Source: Nitrospirota bacterium (lineage in GTDB: Bacteria; Nitrospirota; Thermodesulfovibrionia; Thermodesulfovibrionales; UBA6898). From it: a DNA stretch of 63,387 bases. Under the pieces are notes generated by a model. That model was not told the origin of the DNA. It did no database searches and was given only the letters and a program-made list of their open reading frames with translations. Positions 55,119-63,387 of this stretch are shown piece after piece (the first letter of the stretch is position 1; the number at the start of each line of letters is the position of its first letter). Location of the stretch: NCBI GenBank assembly GCA_016215155.1, contig JACRLQ010000018.1, forward strand, positions 1 to 63,387, read 5' to 3'. A program made the position numbers and the translations under genes.

Positions 55119-56258
55119 ATGAAGGTTCTAATAGTCGATGATGACCAGGATATTCTGAACATGATTAATGCCTTTCTAAGCCATTATAAGGGTATTAACA
55201 TCATAACCAGCAAAAACGGCGAGGAAGCTTATCAGATAATCATGAAGGAAAGCCCTGATCTGGCGATCATCGATGGGCTCATTCCGGGAATACACGGATT
55301 CGAGCTATGCAAGAAGGTCAAGGAAGATACCGGGCTGCAAAAGCCCCCCAAGATTATTATCATGTCCGGTATTTACAAAGGGCTGAAATATAAATTCGAG
55401 GTCATTAAGACATATCATGCCGACGACTATCTGGAAAAGCCGATCAGGAAAGAAGAACTTATTACCAAAATCGAAGCGCTGACAGGGCCGCTTGAGCTGA
55501 AGGAAGACAGCGCTGCCGGCGTTGAGGCGCCTGAGGCGGCGACGGTTGAAATGCCTGAAGCGCGGATAGAAAGCAGGCTGGACCCCGAGACCAGAAAAAC
55601 AATAGACGCTTTGTACGGTAAATGTGAAGGTCTGGGACATTACGGTATTTTGGGGGCAAACAACAAGGCCACTCTTGACGAAATCAAGGCGGCTTACCGT
55701 GAAGCCGTAAAAAAGTATCACCCCGATGTGTACTCCCACCTTGGCAACGATTCGCTCAGGGACAAGTTATGCGAGATATTTTCCCATATATCCGTGGCGT
55801 ACTCAACCTTGTCAAACCCAGAAAAGAGAAAAGAATATGACAACGTATTGCTGACCATCAAACCTGCACGGTTGAAAACCGTCCAGAACAAAGCAAGGTC
55901 CGCCTTTGAAGAAGGGAAAAATTACCTCCGGGAAGAAAGATATCAGGAGGCGGAGCATTTTTTTCAGGAGGCCGCCTATTATGACGCCACAATATCTGAA
56001 TATCATTATTATTATGGGTTGTCCCTGGCAATACAAAATAAATTCAGGGAGGCGGAAAAGGAGCTCGAAGCGGCCCGAAGGCTCGAACCTCACAATGCCA
56101 GATATCTTTCGGAGCTTGGGCTCGTTTATCTGGAACTGGGTTTTCCGGTAAGGGCGAAGGGGCTGTTTGAGAAGGCCTTGAGCATCTCCCCTGACAATAC
56201 CAGGGCAGCCGATGGATTGATGAAGATCAAAGATATCAGAAAGCGCGCCAAGAAATAA
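55119..56258 (+). CDS. Response regulator with J-domain and TPR output
   Basis: 379 residues: a receiver domain (1-125, LIVDDDQDILNMINAFLS, acceptor Asp in DLAIIDGLIPG, Lys in YLEKPIRKEE), a linker rich in Ala/Glu, a DnaJ-type J domain (about 170-235) with the functional HPD motif in KKYHPDVYSHLG, then two or three TPRs (RYQEAEHFFQEAAYYDATISEYHYYYG, ALSISPDNTRAADGL). The fusion of a receiver with a J domain is unusual and would let a phosphorelay recruit an Hsp70. It is in one operon with the PilZ kinase, the probable partner. Confidence 0.9.
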   Translation: MKVLIVDDDQDILNMINAFLSHYKGINIITSKNGEEAYQIIMKESPDLAIIDGLIPGIHGFELCKKVKEDTGLQKPPKIIIMSGIYKGLKYKFEVIKTYHADDYLEKPIRKEELITKIEALTGPLELKEDSAAGVEAPEAATVEMPEARIESRLDPETRKTIDALYGKCEGLGHYGILGANNKATLDEIKAAYREAVKKYHPDVYSHLGNDSLRDKLCEIFSHISVAYSTLSNPEKRKEYDNVLLTIKPARLKTVQNKARSAFEEGKNYLREERYQEAEHFFQEAAYYDATISEYHYYYGLSLAIQNKFREAEKELEAARRLEPHNARYLSELGLVYLELGFPVRAKGLFEKALSISPDNTRAADGLMKIKDIRKRAKK

Positions 56259-56328
56259 TAGAGAGTCCCGGATGTATGCCATATTGGACAAAGCGTGTGA
56301 ACTCCACGAACCGGCAGAGTCAGTGTCC

Positions 56329-56413
56329 AGATGAGGAAGGTCCGTTCATTCGCCATATGCACACGGCGGTTACGGACTCCTGGTAATCTGCTTTCTACAT
56401 GGTCTTCGGCCAT
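56329..56413 (-). pseudogene. Truncated DUF202 copy
   Basis: The minus-strand frame from ATG 56411-56413 reads MAEDHVESRLPGVRNRRVHMANERTFLIWT, matching the first 28 codons of the DUF202 gene at 52,576, and the nucleotide run for RNRRVHMANERTFL is almost identical. After this the frame diverges. The kinase/response-regulator pair lies between the full gene and this fragment. Confidence 0.78.
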
Positions 56414-56531
56414 AGTGGTCCAATTACACTAGTCTGAGGACATCGCTTTAATAAAATTATCCGGACATGAGATAATAATTTCCAACTGACGCTGCCATGC
56501 GTCAGCACTATGGAATAAAAGAGGTGAGAAG

Positions 56532-58238
<1,707 letters not shown>

Positions 58239-58324
58239 GTTTTACTCATATTTCTGTCCATCAATACATTAATTATCTTTGAAATTATTTTCAACTCTGA
58301 CGCCCGGCAGGTTATAATCCATCT

Positions 58325-59086
58325 ATGAAAACTGCTCTTACAGTAGCTGGTTTTGATCCGTCCGGGGGCGCAGGTCTCCAGGCAGACCTGAAGGTTTTTC
58401 AGGCGCACGGGATTTATGGATTGTCCTGCGTCTCCGCCCTTACGGCCCAAAATTCAGCCGGCGTCAGGGGCGTCATGCCGGTTGAGCCGGCTTTTTTGGA
58501 TAAACAGCTCTCCGTCCTTCTTTCAGATATGAGGCCTGACGCCGTGAAGACCGGCATGCTCTGGAGCGGTGAAAATATAGACATCCTCGTAAGGGCTATA
58601 AAAAAGTTCAGACTGAAAAATATTGTGGTTGACCCTGTCATGCTCTCTTCGAGCTCAAGGCCTCTTGCGGGAAAGGGCCTGTGGGAGGCCTTAAGAGACA
58701 GGCTTCTGCCTTTCTGCGCCGTCATAACCCCGAATATTCATGAGGCTTCCGTCCTTTCAGGTACCAAAATAAAGTCGATCGATGACATGAAAAAAGCCGC
58801 TGTTTTGCTGCATGCTATGGGGCCGGAGTGTGTCGTTATCACCGGCGGGCATCTGACTGAAAATGCCACTGATATAATCTATGACGGCAGGTTCACTATC
58901 TTAAAGGGCAGGAAACTGACAGGTGAATACCATGGCACAGGCTGCAGGTTTTCCGCGGCGATAACCGCGCGCCTGGCACAGGGGTATGACGCTCATGACG
59001 CGGTTAAAGGCGCAAAGACATTCATGCGCCTGTCTTTCAAAAAAACCTTCTCCACCGGAAGGGGCATGAGAATGTTTGTGGTATGA
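58325..59086 (+). CDS. thiD: Hydroxymethylpyrimidine/phosphomethylpyrimidine kinase
   Basis: 253 residues of the ribokinase fold: ALTVAGFDPSGGAGLQADLKVF at the start and VITGGHLTENATDIIYDG, then GEYHGTGCRFSAAITARLAQG with the catalytic Cys/anion-hole GTGC. This is the ThiD pattern for thiamine biosynthesis. The ATG comes six bases after TATAAT (58313-58318), and there is no ribosome-binding site. No riboswitch is recognised upstream; the gap is taken up by the composite repeat. Confidence 0.93.
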   Translation: MKTALTVAGFDPSGGAGLQADLKVFQAHGIYGLSCVSALTAQNSAGVRGVMPVEPAFLDKQLSVLLSDMRPDAVKTGMLWSGENIDILVRAIKKFRLKNIVVDPVMLSSSSRPLAGKGLWEALRDRLLPFCAVITPNIHEASVLSGTKIKSIDDMKKAAVLLHAMGPECVVITGGHLTENATDIIYDGRFTILKGRKLTGEYHGTGCRFSAAITARLAQGYDAHDAVKGAKTFMRLSFKKTFSTGRGMRMFVV

Positions 59087-59189
59087 GAAACTGACACCAA
59101 CGTAAAAAGTCCTTTTAAATGCCGTCATTCCCGAAGTCCTTGATCGGGAACCCATCGGCTGCAGTTATTGTTCGCTTTAGTTTAAGAGG

Positions 59190-59227
59190 AAAGGGCGGAA
59201 GTCTGTAAACCAAAGCTTCCGCCCTTT
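59190..59227. terminator. Strong hairpin terminator between thiD and the secreted protein gene
   Basis: AAAGGGCGGAAG (59190-59201) and CTTCCGCCCTTT (59216-59227) form a perfect 12-bp stem with a 14-base loop, followed by TG and T-rich sequence on the plus strand and T-rich on the minus reading as well. It can serve both convergent genes. Confidence 0.85.
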
Positions 59228-59275
59228 GTTGTTACCTCATCGCGTAACAGTCACTGAGATATATAATTCATAAAA

Positions 59276-59731
59276 CTATGGACAGACAATAAAGCTGAGT
59301 GAATCCTCAACCAGGAATATGGTGGATTGCGCCAGGTTATCGGTGCGTGTTAAATTGCCCATACCTATCCCGTCTCCGGTATTGAGGTCTATTGACCAGT
59401 TCAATGAATATGTCTGTGTCCCGGATGACCCGAATGACCCTCCACTGAACGACATGGCAAGGACGTCGTTTCCTGCGTCCACGGCAATTTCAGCATTCCC
59501 GGTGACTGGTATTACTCCGCCACCCGACGGCTCTGACGTGCCGTTAATCAGGAAATGATCGTCCCCCATATTGTTAACCGCGAATGTATATATTGTTCCG
59601 TCCAGATTTGATTGCCAGCAGAACTGTCCCAAATAAACGGATGCCTGCGCAGCCGGGCTTAAACTAAAAAAAACAAAAGTAATTCCTAACGCCAAGGCAG
59701 TAATATTGCGGCTCATTCTTCCTGTTTTCAT
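59276..59731 (-). CDS. Secreted beta-rich hypothetical protein
   Basis: 151 residues from the ATG of MKTGRMSRN, which has a GGAGGAAGCA ribosome-binding site; the frame open to 59818 is not used. The signal peptide ends near SPAAQAS. The mature protein is Gly/Asn/Ser-rich and beta-stranded (FCWQSNLDGTIYTFAVNNMG; SGGSFGSSGTQTYSLNWSIDLNTG). It resembles the N-terminal part of the secreted protein at 60,958 in layout. Function unknown. Confidence 0.72.
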   Translation of the reverse strand: MKTGRMSRNITALALGITFVFFSLSPAAQASVYLGQFCWQSNLDGTIYTFAVNNMGDDHFLINGTSEPSGGGVIPVTGNAEIAVDAGNDVLAMSFSGGSFGSSGTQTYSLNWSIDLNTGDGIGMGNLTRTDNLAQSTIFLVEDSLSFIVCP

Positions 59732-59839
59732 TGCTTCCTCCAGTTTGTATTTAGGGTGTACTGCATATTTTTCAGTATAGGCCGTCATGCTGCATCTGTC
59801 AATGCAAGAGAGCATCAATTAATAAAACCGGACCTGCCC

Positions 59840-60742
59840 TCAGGAAATCACGCAATTTTTGCCGGAATTCTTTCCCTTGAGGAGATTAAGGTCTGCCTGC
59901 TTCATCATTGAGTTGATAGAATCATGCGCACTTGAATGCGCGGTCCCGATAGTCAGGGTAACGCTTAAAGGCTCTCCGTCAACAAGAATAAAAGACCTGG
60001 CCACAAGCGTTTTCAGTTGTATGGCCAGAGATTTCAACTCGTCCGCATTTACATGTCTTGCAAGAATCAAAAATTCCTCCCCGCCCCATCTGCCCAAATG
60101 GTCATAGGACCTGATGTTGGAACCTAACGTCCTTGCAACCATCTGAAGGACCTTATCTCCGAAATCATGTCCGTAGTTATCGTTTATGCCCTTAAAATTA
60201 TCGATATCCGAAAAAATTACACCGAATGGAATATCGTGCCTTCTGGACTCTTCCACAGTCGAAATCAATTCAAGGTCAAGGCCCCTCCTGTTTAATACTT
60301 CCGTAAGCGGGTCGATAAGCGCGGCATTTTTCAACTCGTCGATATAGGCTTTGTCGAATGAACTCCCGGTGGCCGGCCAAAACAGTTCAGCAGCTCCAAG
60401 GACGGCTCCGGAGGCATCCCTTATCTTGGAAACCCTTATATTCACAGGGACTCTGTGGCCATTTTTATGGTGCAAATATACGGACGCGCTTGTGCTGTTC
60501 CCATCTTTATGAAGGACATCCTCGATAGGGCAGCAATGGGCGCAAAGTTCCTTTCCATTGGAGTCAACATGGACGAGGACATTGTCCGAGCATGACCGGC
60601 CGAGTACCTCAGCGGCGGAAAAACCCGTGATTAGCTCCGCTCCTTTGTTCCAGAAATGAATTCTCCTGTCAACATCCACAAAATATAGCCCTTCGACGAT
60701 ATTTTCAATAATCAGACCTGCTGTAACTTCAACTGCGCTCAT
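59840..60742 (-). CDS. PAS-GGDEF diguanylate cyclase
   Basis: 300 residues. A PAS domain (5-130, ENIVEGLYFVDVDRRIHFWNKGAELITGF) is followed by a GGDEF domain with an active RWGGEEFLI motif and LIDPLTEVLNRRGLD; an RxxD inhibitory site is not evident. It makes cyclic-di-GMP from GTP; the signal bound by the PAS domain is unknown, and a CAHCCP stretch in it could bind a metal or haem. A possible receiver of its product is the PilZ kinase 5 kb away. Confidence 0.93.
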   Translation of the reverse strand: MSAVEVTAGLIIENIVEGLYFVDVDRRIHFWNKGAELITGFSAAEVLGRSCSDNVLVHVDSNGKELCAHCCPIEDVLHKDGNSTSASVYLHHKNGHRVPVNIRVSKIRDASGAVLGAAELFWPATGSSFDKAYIDELKNAALIDPLTEVLNRRGLDLELISTVEESRRHDIPFGVIFSDIDNFKGINDNYGHDFGDKVLQMVARTLGSNIRSYDHLGRWGGEEFLILARHVNADELKSLAIQLKTLVARSFILVDGEPLSVTLTIGTAHSSAHDSINSMMKQADLNLLKGKNSGKNCVIS

Positions 60743-60957
60743 TTTTTCATTCTAGCAATAAAAATCGGACCCGGCAACCATCACGCAAAAAAAGGGTACT
60801 CTATGTCCGATCGGTTTTTTGCAATGAAAAATGCCCCGCGGAAATAACAGTTCGATCGTGAACGTCGCCCGGTTGACTTATGGTGTCGTCCATAATAATC
60901 TGTAAACAAGGCTGCGGTCGTGATTACAAAATTTTACCACTGGGAAAAGGAGGTCTC

Positions 60958-61524
60958 ATGTTCGGGAAAAAGGTTATACGGGTCCTGTTCATTGTAGTTG
61001 TTGTCTCCGCCATTACGGGTTTTGCCGGTAAAGCATACGCTATCGGAGTCGGCGGCACGGCATGTTTCAGGGACAGTCTGGGCGGCATATGGAGTCTTGA
61101 CTATCTTGAATATGCGGCAGGTTCCGGCAAAATCAGTTTAATGGGGAACCGTCTGGCTGACGTTGAGATATGCAATAATTCGAAAGTTCAACCTGCTGTA
61201 GGGTCCGCGAGCATTCTGTCAAACGGGGTCTTATTGATGGGACTGCAGACCATCACCAACGACCCTGGAAAGTGCTCCGATGTTTCCTGGTCTGTACCGT
61301 TAAGCACCAGTTCATTTGCCGGGACTGCAATGGACGAACAATGGGGTCCTTGGCCACTCCGCGACCAGCGGTGCAAACTGGCCTACGAAAGACGGGATAT
61401 GGGATTCGGAAATCCTGTCGGGCGGGCAGAGCTTTTCTTTCACCTTTACCCAGTCCGGCACGTTCCCCTATTTCTGTACACCCCATGGATTCACGGGCAC
61501 TGTAATAGTGCGCTGACTATATAA
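60958..61524 (+). CDS. Secreted protein, probably damaged or chimeric at its 3' end
   Basis: 188 codons from the ATG at 60958 with an AAAAGGAGGTCTC ribosome-binding site (the frame open from 60880 is not used). Signal peptide MFGKKVIRVLFIVVVVSAI... with AxA cleavage near AYA, then a beta-rich part (GTACFRDSLGGIWSLDYLEY; VSWSVPLSTSSFAG) like the protein at 59,276. From about codon 122 the frame becomes Trp/Arg-rich and loses the pattern, while another frame at 61,304-61,516 encodes a cupredoxin C-terminus. The gene is either frameshifted or fused by recombination. Confidence 0.6.
   Translation: MFGKKVIRVLFIVVVVSAITGFAGKAYAIGVGGTACFRDSLGGIWSLDYLEYAAGSGKISLMGNRLADVEICNNSKVQPAVGSASILSNGVLLMGLQTITNDPGKCSDVSWSVPLSTSSFAGTAMDEQWGPWPLRDQRCKLAYERRDMGFGNPVGRAELFFHLYPVRHVPLFLYTPWIHGHCNSALTI
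61304..61516 (+). pseudogene. Out-of-frame cupredoxin C-terminal fragment
   Basis: In a frame different from the secreted protein, LQWTNNGVLGHSATSG and GQSFSFTFTQSGTFPYFCTPH, then GFTGTVIV, form the C-terminal half of a plastocyanin-like domain. Two copper ligands are plain (His in GHSA, Cys and His in FCTPH) and the usual axial Met is absent. The N-terminal beta strands of the domain are not found, so it is a remnant or the end of a frameshifted chimera. Confidence 0.65.
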
Positions 61525-61580
61525 TCGGACGGCCCCACATCCCGACGCACGTCTATCACAAACATGGATTGGGAGACGTT

Positions 61581-62702
61581 CTAAATAATCCGGGATTTCT
61601 CCCTCTCCTTTTTTTCTACAACACAATAGATGCCGCCTTCCTTCAAGCCGGGCCTGAAACAGCCGTTACAGGAGATACACCTTGCAGGCATGTGGTTGCC
61701 CGCCTTCCAGCGGTTTGCCAGTTCCGGCTCCCGTATAAAGGGGCGGGAAAGTGAAATATAATCAATGCCTGCTTCCATAAGCGCGCTTCTAATTACATCA
61801 GGCGACCTGAAGCCTCCAACTGCCATGACGGGACATTTAACGGCCTTTTTTATCTCTCTGGAGGGTCCGAGGTTGTAGGCCTCCTGCTCCGGGGTATTAA
61901 TATTCTTCCGTACAGGGGTTTTTTCGCCTGAGGCCGAGGTGCCGCCGCTTACCTCAATCGCCTCGATTCCTTCCGCATCAAGAAGTCTCGCGGCATATAC
62001 AGCGTCATCTACATCGAGTCCGCCATCTAGGTTGTCCGAACCGTTTAATTTTACCAGTACCGGGAAATCCGGGCCGACTTCATGACGTACCCGGCGCAAT
62101 ACCTCGATCATAAACCGGCAGCGGTTTTCGACAGGCCCGCCGTAACCGTCGCTTCTGCGGTTGGTATGAGGAGACAGGAACTGGCTGATGAGATAGCCAT
62201 GGGCCGCGTGGAGTTGGACCGCATCGAAGCCGTACTCCTTTGCCCGCCTTGCGGCATTTCCGAACGCGTCGATAATATTTTCTATTTCCGCCAGGCTTAA
62301 CTCCTCAGGCTCTTCCGGGTACTGATCGACCTTGATCGCTGAAGGCGCAAGGGGTTTTCTGCCCGCGTTTTTGCTGTCCGTCTGTCCGCCCGCGTGAACG
62401 AGCTGGATACAGATCTTTCCGTTTTCGGCATGGACTTCATTGACGAGGTTTATCATGTCGGAGGCAAAATCGTCGGTGTGAATACCCATCTTCCCCGGAA
62501 GCTGTTTGCCCTCGGGCCTCACAAAGGCATAGCCGGTTATGATAAGGCCGACCCCGCCTGAGGCAAGTTTCCGATAATATGCGGCCAGCTTCGGCGTGGG
62601 CCGTCCGTCAGGCCCGCACATGCCTTCCCAGGTTGCCGACCGGACAAGGCGGTTGCGCAGGTCCATGCCGTTTATTGATGTATTGTCGAATATGCCTTTC
62701 AT
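61581..62702 (-). CDS. Old Yellow Enzyme-type NADH:flavin oxidoreductase
   Basis: 373 residues of the FMN-barrel family: RNRLVRSATWEGMCGPDG at the start, HAGGQTDSKNAGRKPLAPSAI, FDAVQLHAAHGYLISQFLSPHTNRRSDGYGG with the catalytic His/Asn region, and DYISLSRPFIREPEL. The C-terminus has CISCNGCFRPGLKEGGIYC, the four-Cys site seen in the 2,4-dienoyl-CoA reductase branch, which may hold an Fe-S cluster, but the second FAD/NAD domain of that branch is absent. The substrate is unknown. A GGAGG ribosome-binding site precedes the ATG. Confidence 0.9.
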   Translation of the reverse strand: MKGIFDNTSINGMDLRNRLVRSATWEGMCGPDGRPTPKLAAYYRKLASGGVGLIITGYAFVRPEGKQLPGKMGIHTDDFASDMINLVNEVHAENGKICIQLVHAGGQTDSKNAGRKPLAPSAIKVDQYPEEPEELSLAEIENIIDAFGNAARRAKEYGFDAVQLHAAHGYLISQFLSPHTNRRSDGYGGPVENRCRFMIEVLRRVRHEVGPDFPVLVKLNGSDNLDGGLDVDDAVYAARLLDAEGIEAIEVSGGTSASGEKTPVRKNINTPEQEAYNLGPSREIKKAVKCPVMAVGGFRSPDVIRSALMEAGIDYISLSRPFIREPELANRWKAGNHMPARCISCNGCFRPGLKEGGIYCVVEKKEREKSRII

Positions 62703-62719
62703 CTGGGGTCCTCCAATGA

Positions 62720-62962
62720 CTAATCAGTTTTTGGTTTTATATCTTTATCTTTACGAAGACTGCCTTTATTTTCGGCGGGTCTGTCCGCGCCGGCCTTCTT
62801 TACGCAACACTCTTCCTTGTCGGAGCAGTCGATAAAGGCGCCCTCGGCAACTTCTTCGTTATGAAGGCATGATTCCCTGCAGGTCCCGTGATATTGAGTC
62901 ACGCAGTTTTCGCTGCCGAAAGAAATTGCCGGAAACAGTATCATAGCTAAAATCCATTTCAT
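62720..62962 (-). CDS. Small secreted six-Cys protein with beta-defensin-like spacing
   Basis: 80 residues: signal peptide MKWILAMILFPAISFGS, then a core with Cys20, 28, 32, 46, 52 and 53, giving C-x7-C-x3-C-x13-C-x5-C-C. That is inside the beta-defensin pattern C-x4-8-C-x3-5-C-x9-13-C-x4-7-CC, and GTC before the second Cys and a Gly between the third and fourth also fit. The core is acidic (GAFIDCSDKEECC), unlike cationic defensins, and a basic Lys-rich tail follows. It lies between the OYE and cupin genes on the same strand. Role unknown; a periplasmic disulfide-rich or metal-binding protein is possible. Confidence 0.75.
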   Translation of the reverse strand: MKWILAMILFPAISFGSENCVTQYHGTCRESCLHNEEVAEGAFIDCSDKEECCVKKAGADRPAENKGSLRKDKDIKPKTD

Positions 62963-62974
62963 AATTTATTATAC

Positions 62975-63387
62975 CTATTCCTTATCTTTCTTATGCTGTA
63001 CCCTTATTGTGTTTTGACCGCCCTCGACCCCCAGATAAAACACAGCCAGTTTTGCGGGCGACTTGCCATAATTCCGGCCGTTATGGGCCGTGTTCATGAC
63101 CTCGAAGATGGCGTCGCCTTCGGTAAAGGAATATTTTTCGCCTTTTTCCATTTCGACTGTTATGCTGCCTGAAATCATGTACGCGTATACCGGGACCGGA
63201 TGCATATGCCAGCCTGTCTCGCCTCCCGGCGGTATCTCTACGGTGAGGGCAGTGACCTCGGGGCTGTCCGTCTTCGGATAGGTGATCTTCTGTCCGTCAG
63301 TGGTAGAGCCGGTTTTTTTGATGAGACTGACCGTGACGTTTTTATAATCGTCGCCCAGGGCCGGACTCTGGATAAACAGAACCGAGC
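62975..63387 (-). CDS. Cupin-domain exported protein, 5'-truncated by the window edge
   Basis: The frame continues without a stop to the window end, beyond the first ATG at 63205. The visible part begins SVLFIQSPALGDDYKNVTVSL, the end of a probable signal peptide, and the cupin motif is ETGWHMHPVPVYAYMISGSITVE, with metal-ligand histidines, then TAHNGRNYGKSPAKLAVFY. Small periplasmic cupins of this type are of unknown function. It ends 12 bp before the six-Cys gene. Confidence 0.85.
   Translation of the reverse strand, partial: SVLFIQSPALGDDYKNVTVSLIKKTGSTTDGQKITYPKTDSPEVTALTVEIPPGGETGWHMHPVPVYAYMISGSITVEMEKGEKYSFTEGDAIFEVMNTAHNGRNYGKSPAKLAVFYLGVEGGQNTIRVQHKKDKE

Noticed and set aside
60743-60957. 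Cyclic-di-GMP (GEMM) riboswitch upstream of the secreted protein
   Set aside because: I looked because of the adjacent GGDEF gene; the conserved GEMM core and tetraloop receptor pattern are not present.

Overview
The window (63,387 bp) looks like a chromosome segment of a diderm, anaerobic or facultatively anaerobic bacterium. Lipoproteins, a Tat-exported enzyme, multihaem-free c-type cytochromes, a selenocysteine formate dehydrogenase and a full methylmalonyl-CoA pathway point to a Nitrospirota- or Desulfobacterota-like organism. The sequence alone does not settle the phylum. There is no rRNA, no CRISPR array and no intact insertion sequence.

Layout. 1-9 kb: accessory and housekeeping genes (an edge-truncated unknown, radC, a broken hicB, a cation transporter, a spermidine-synthase-like methyltransferase with an in-frame TGA, mnmD-like, NifU-type scaffold, NapH-like ferredoxin, two VOC proteins and a DHFR-like reductase). 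9-14 kb: formate dehydrogenase fdhA-fdhB-fdhE, in which fdhA is one gene read through a UGA (Sec) codon. 14-15.2 kb: a RelE/HigA-type toxin-antitoxin pair inserted against a truncated AbrB-like gene, then a degraded membrane gene. 15.5-35.3 kb is the metabolic core: cytochrome P460, cytochrome c, fumarase, methylmalonyl-CoA epimerase, mutase and its G-protein MeaB, a gamma-carbonic anhydrase, a two-gene carboxyltransferase system (12S-like plus fused 5S/1.3S-like), succinyl-CoA synthetase, a propionate/acetate-CoA ligase and sdhCAB. Together these carry propionate to succinate, fumarate and malate with transcarboxylation between methylmalonyl-CoA and pyruvate; the route could also run backwards to make propionate. 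Next to it (35.4-38.4 kb) are a succinate-semialdehyde dehydrogenase and an acetolactate-synthase-like ThDP enzyme, the same pair that closes the TCA cycle in cyanobacteria. 38.6-42.4 kb: ChaN lipoprotein, an exported unknown, an OFA-family transporter and a TPR protein.

42.4-52.0 kb is a layered island at a tRNA-Ala(GGC) gene. The intact tRNA is at 51,924-51,999 (minus) and two 45-nt copies of a tRNA-Ala 3' half lie at 42,416 and 45,577. Between them are a membrane spermine-synthase-like protein, a plasmid-type HTH remnant, a DUF4143 ATPase with paired operators, and a run of minus-strand genes of unknown function. No integrase survives. 52-63.4 kb: a DUF202 gene, a PilZ-histidine kinase-REC-REC-HPt protein, a REC-J-domain-TPR protein, a PPC-domain protein, galE, thiD, a PAS-GGDEF cyclase, secreted proteins (one chimeric with a cupredoxin end), an Old Yellow Enzyme homologue, a small secreted six-cysteine peptide with beta-defensin spacing, and an edge-truncated cupin.

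Most notable: (1) paired TGCA-N6-TGCA operators with the same 33-bp centre spacing in front of both halves of the propionate gene set; (2) the carboxyltransferase set without biotin carboxylase or sodium-pump subunit; (3) the possible 2-oxoglutarate decarboxylase/SSADH bypass; (4) the beta-defensin-like cysteine pattern; (5) the tandem tRNA-Ala att scars; (6) many promoters whose -10 box sits 6-7 nt before the start codon, implying leaderless mRNAs.
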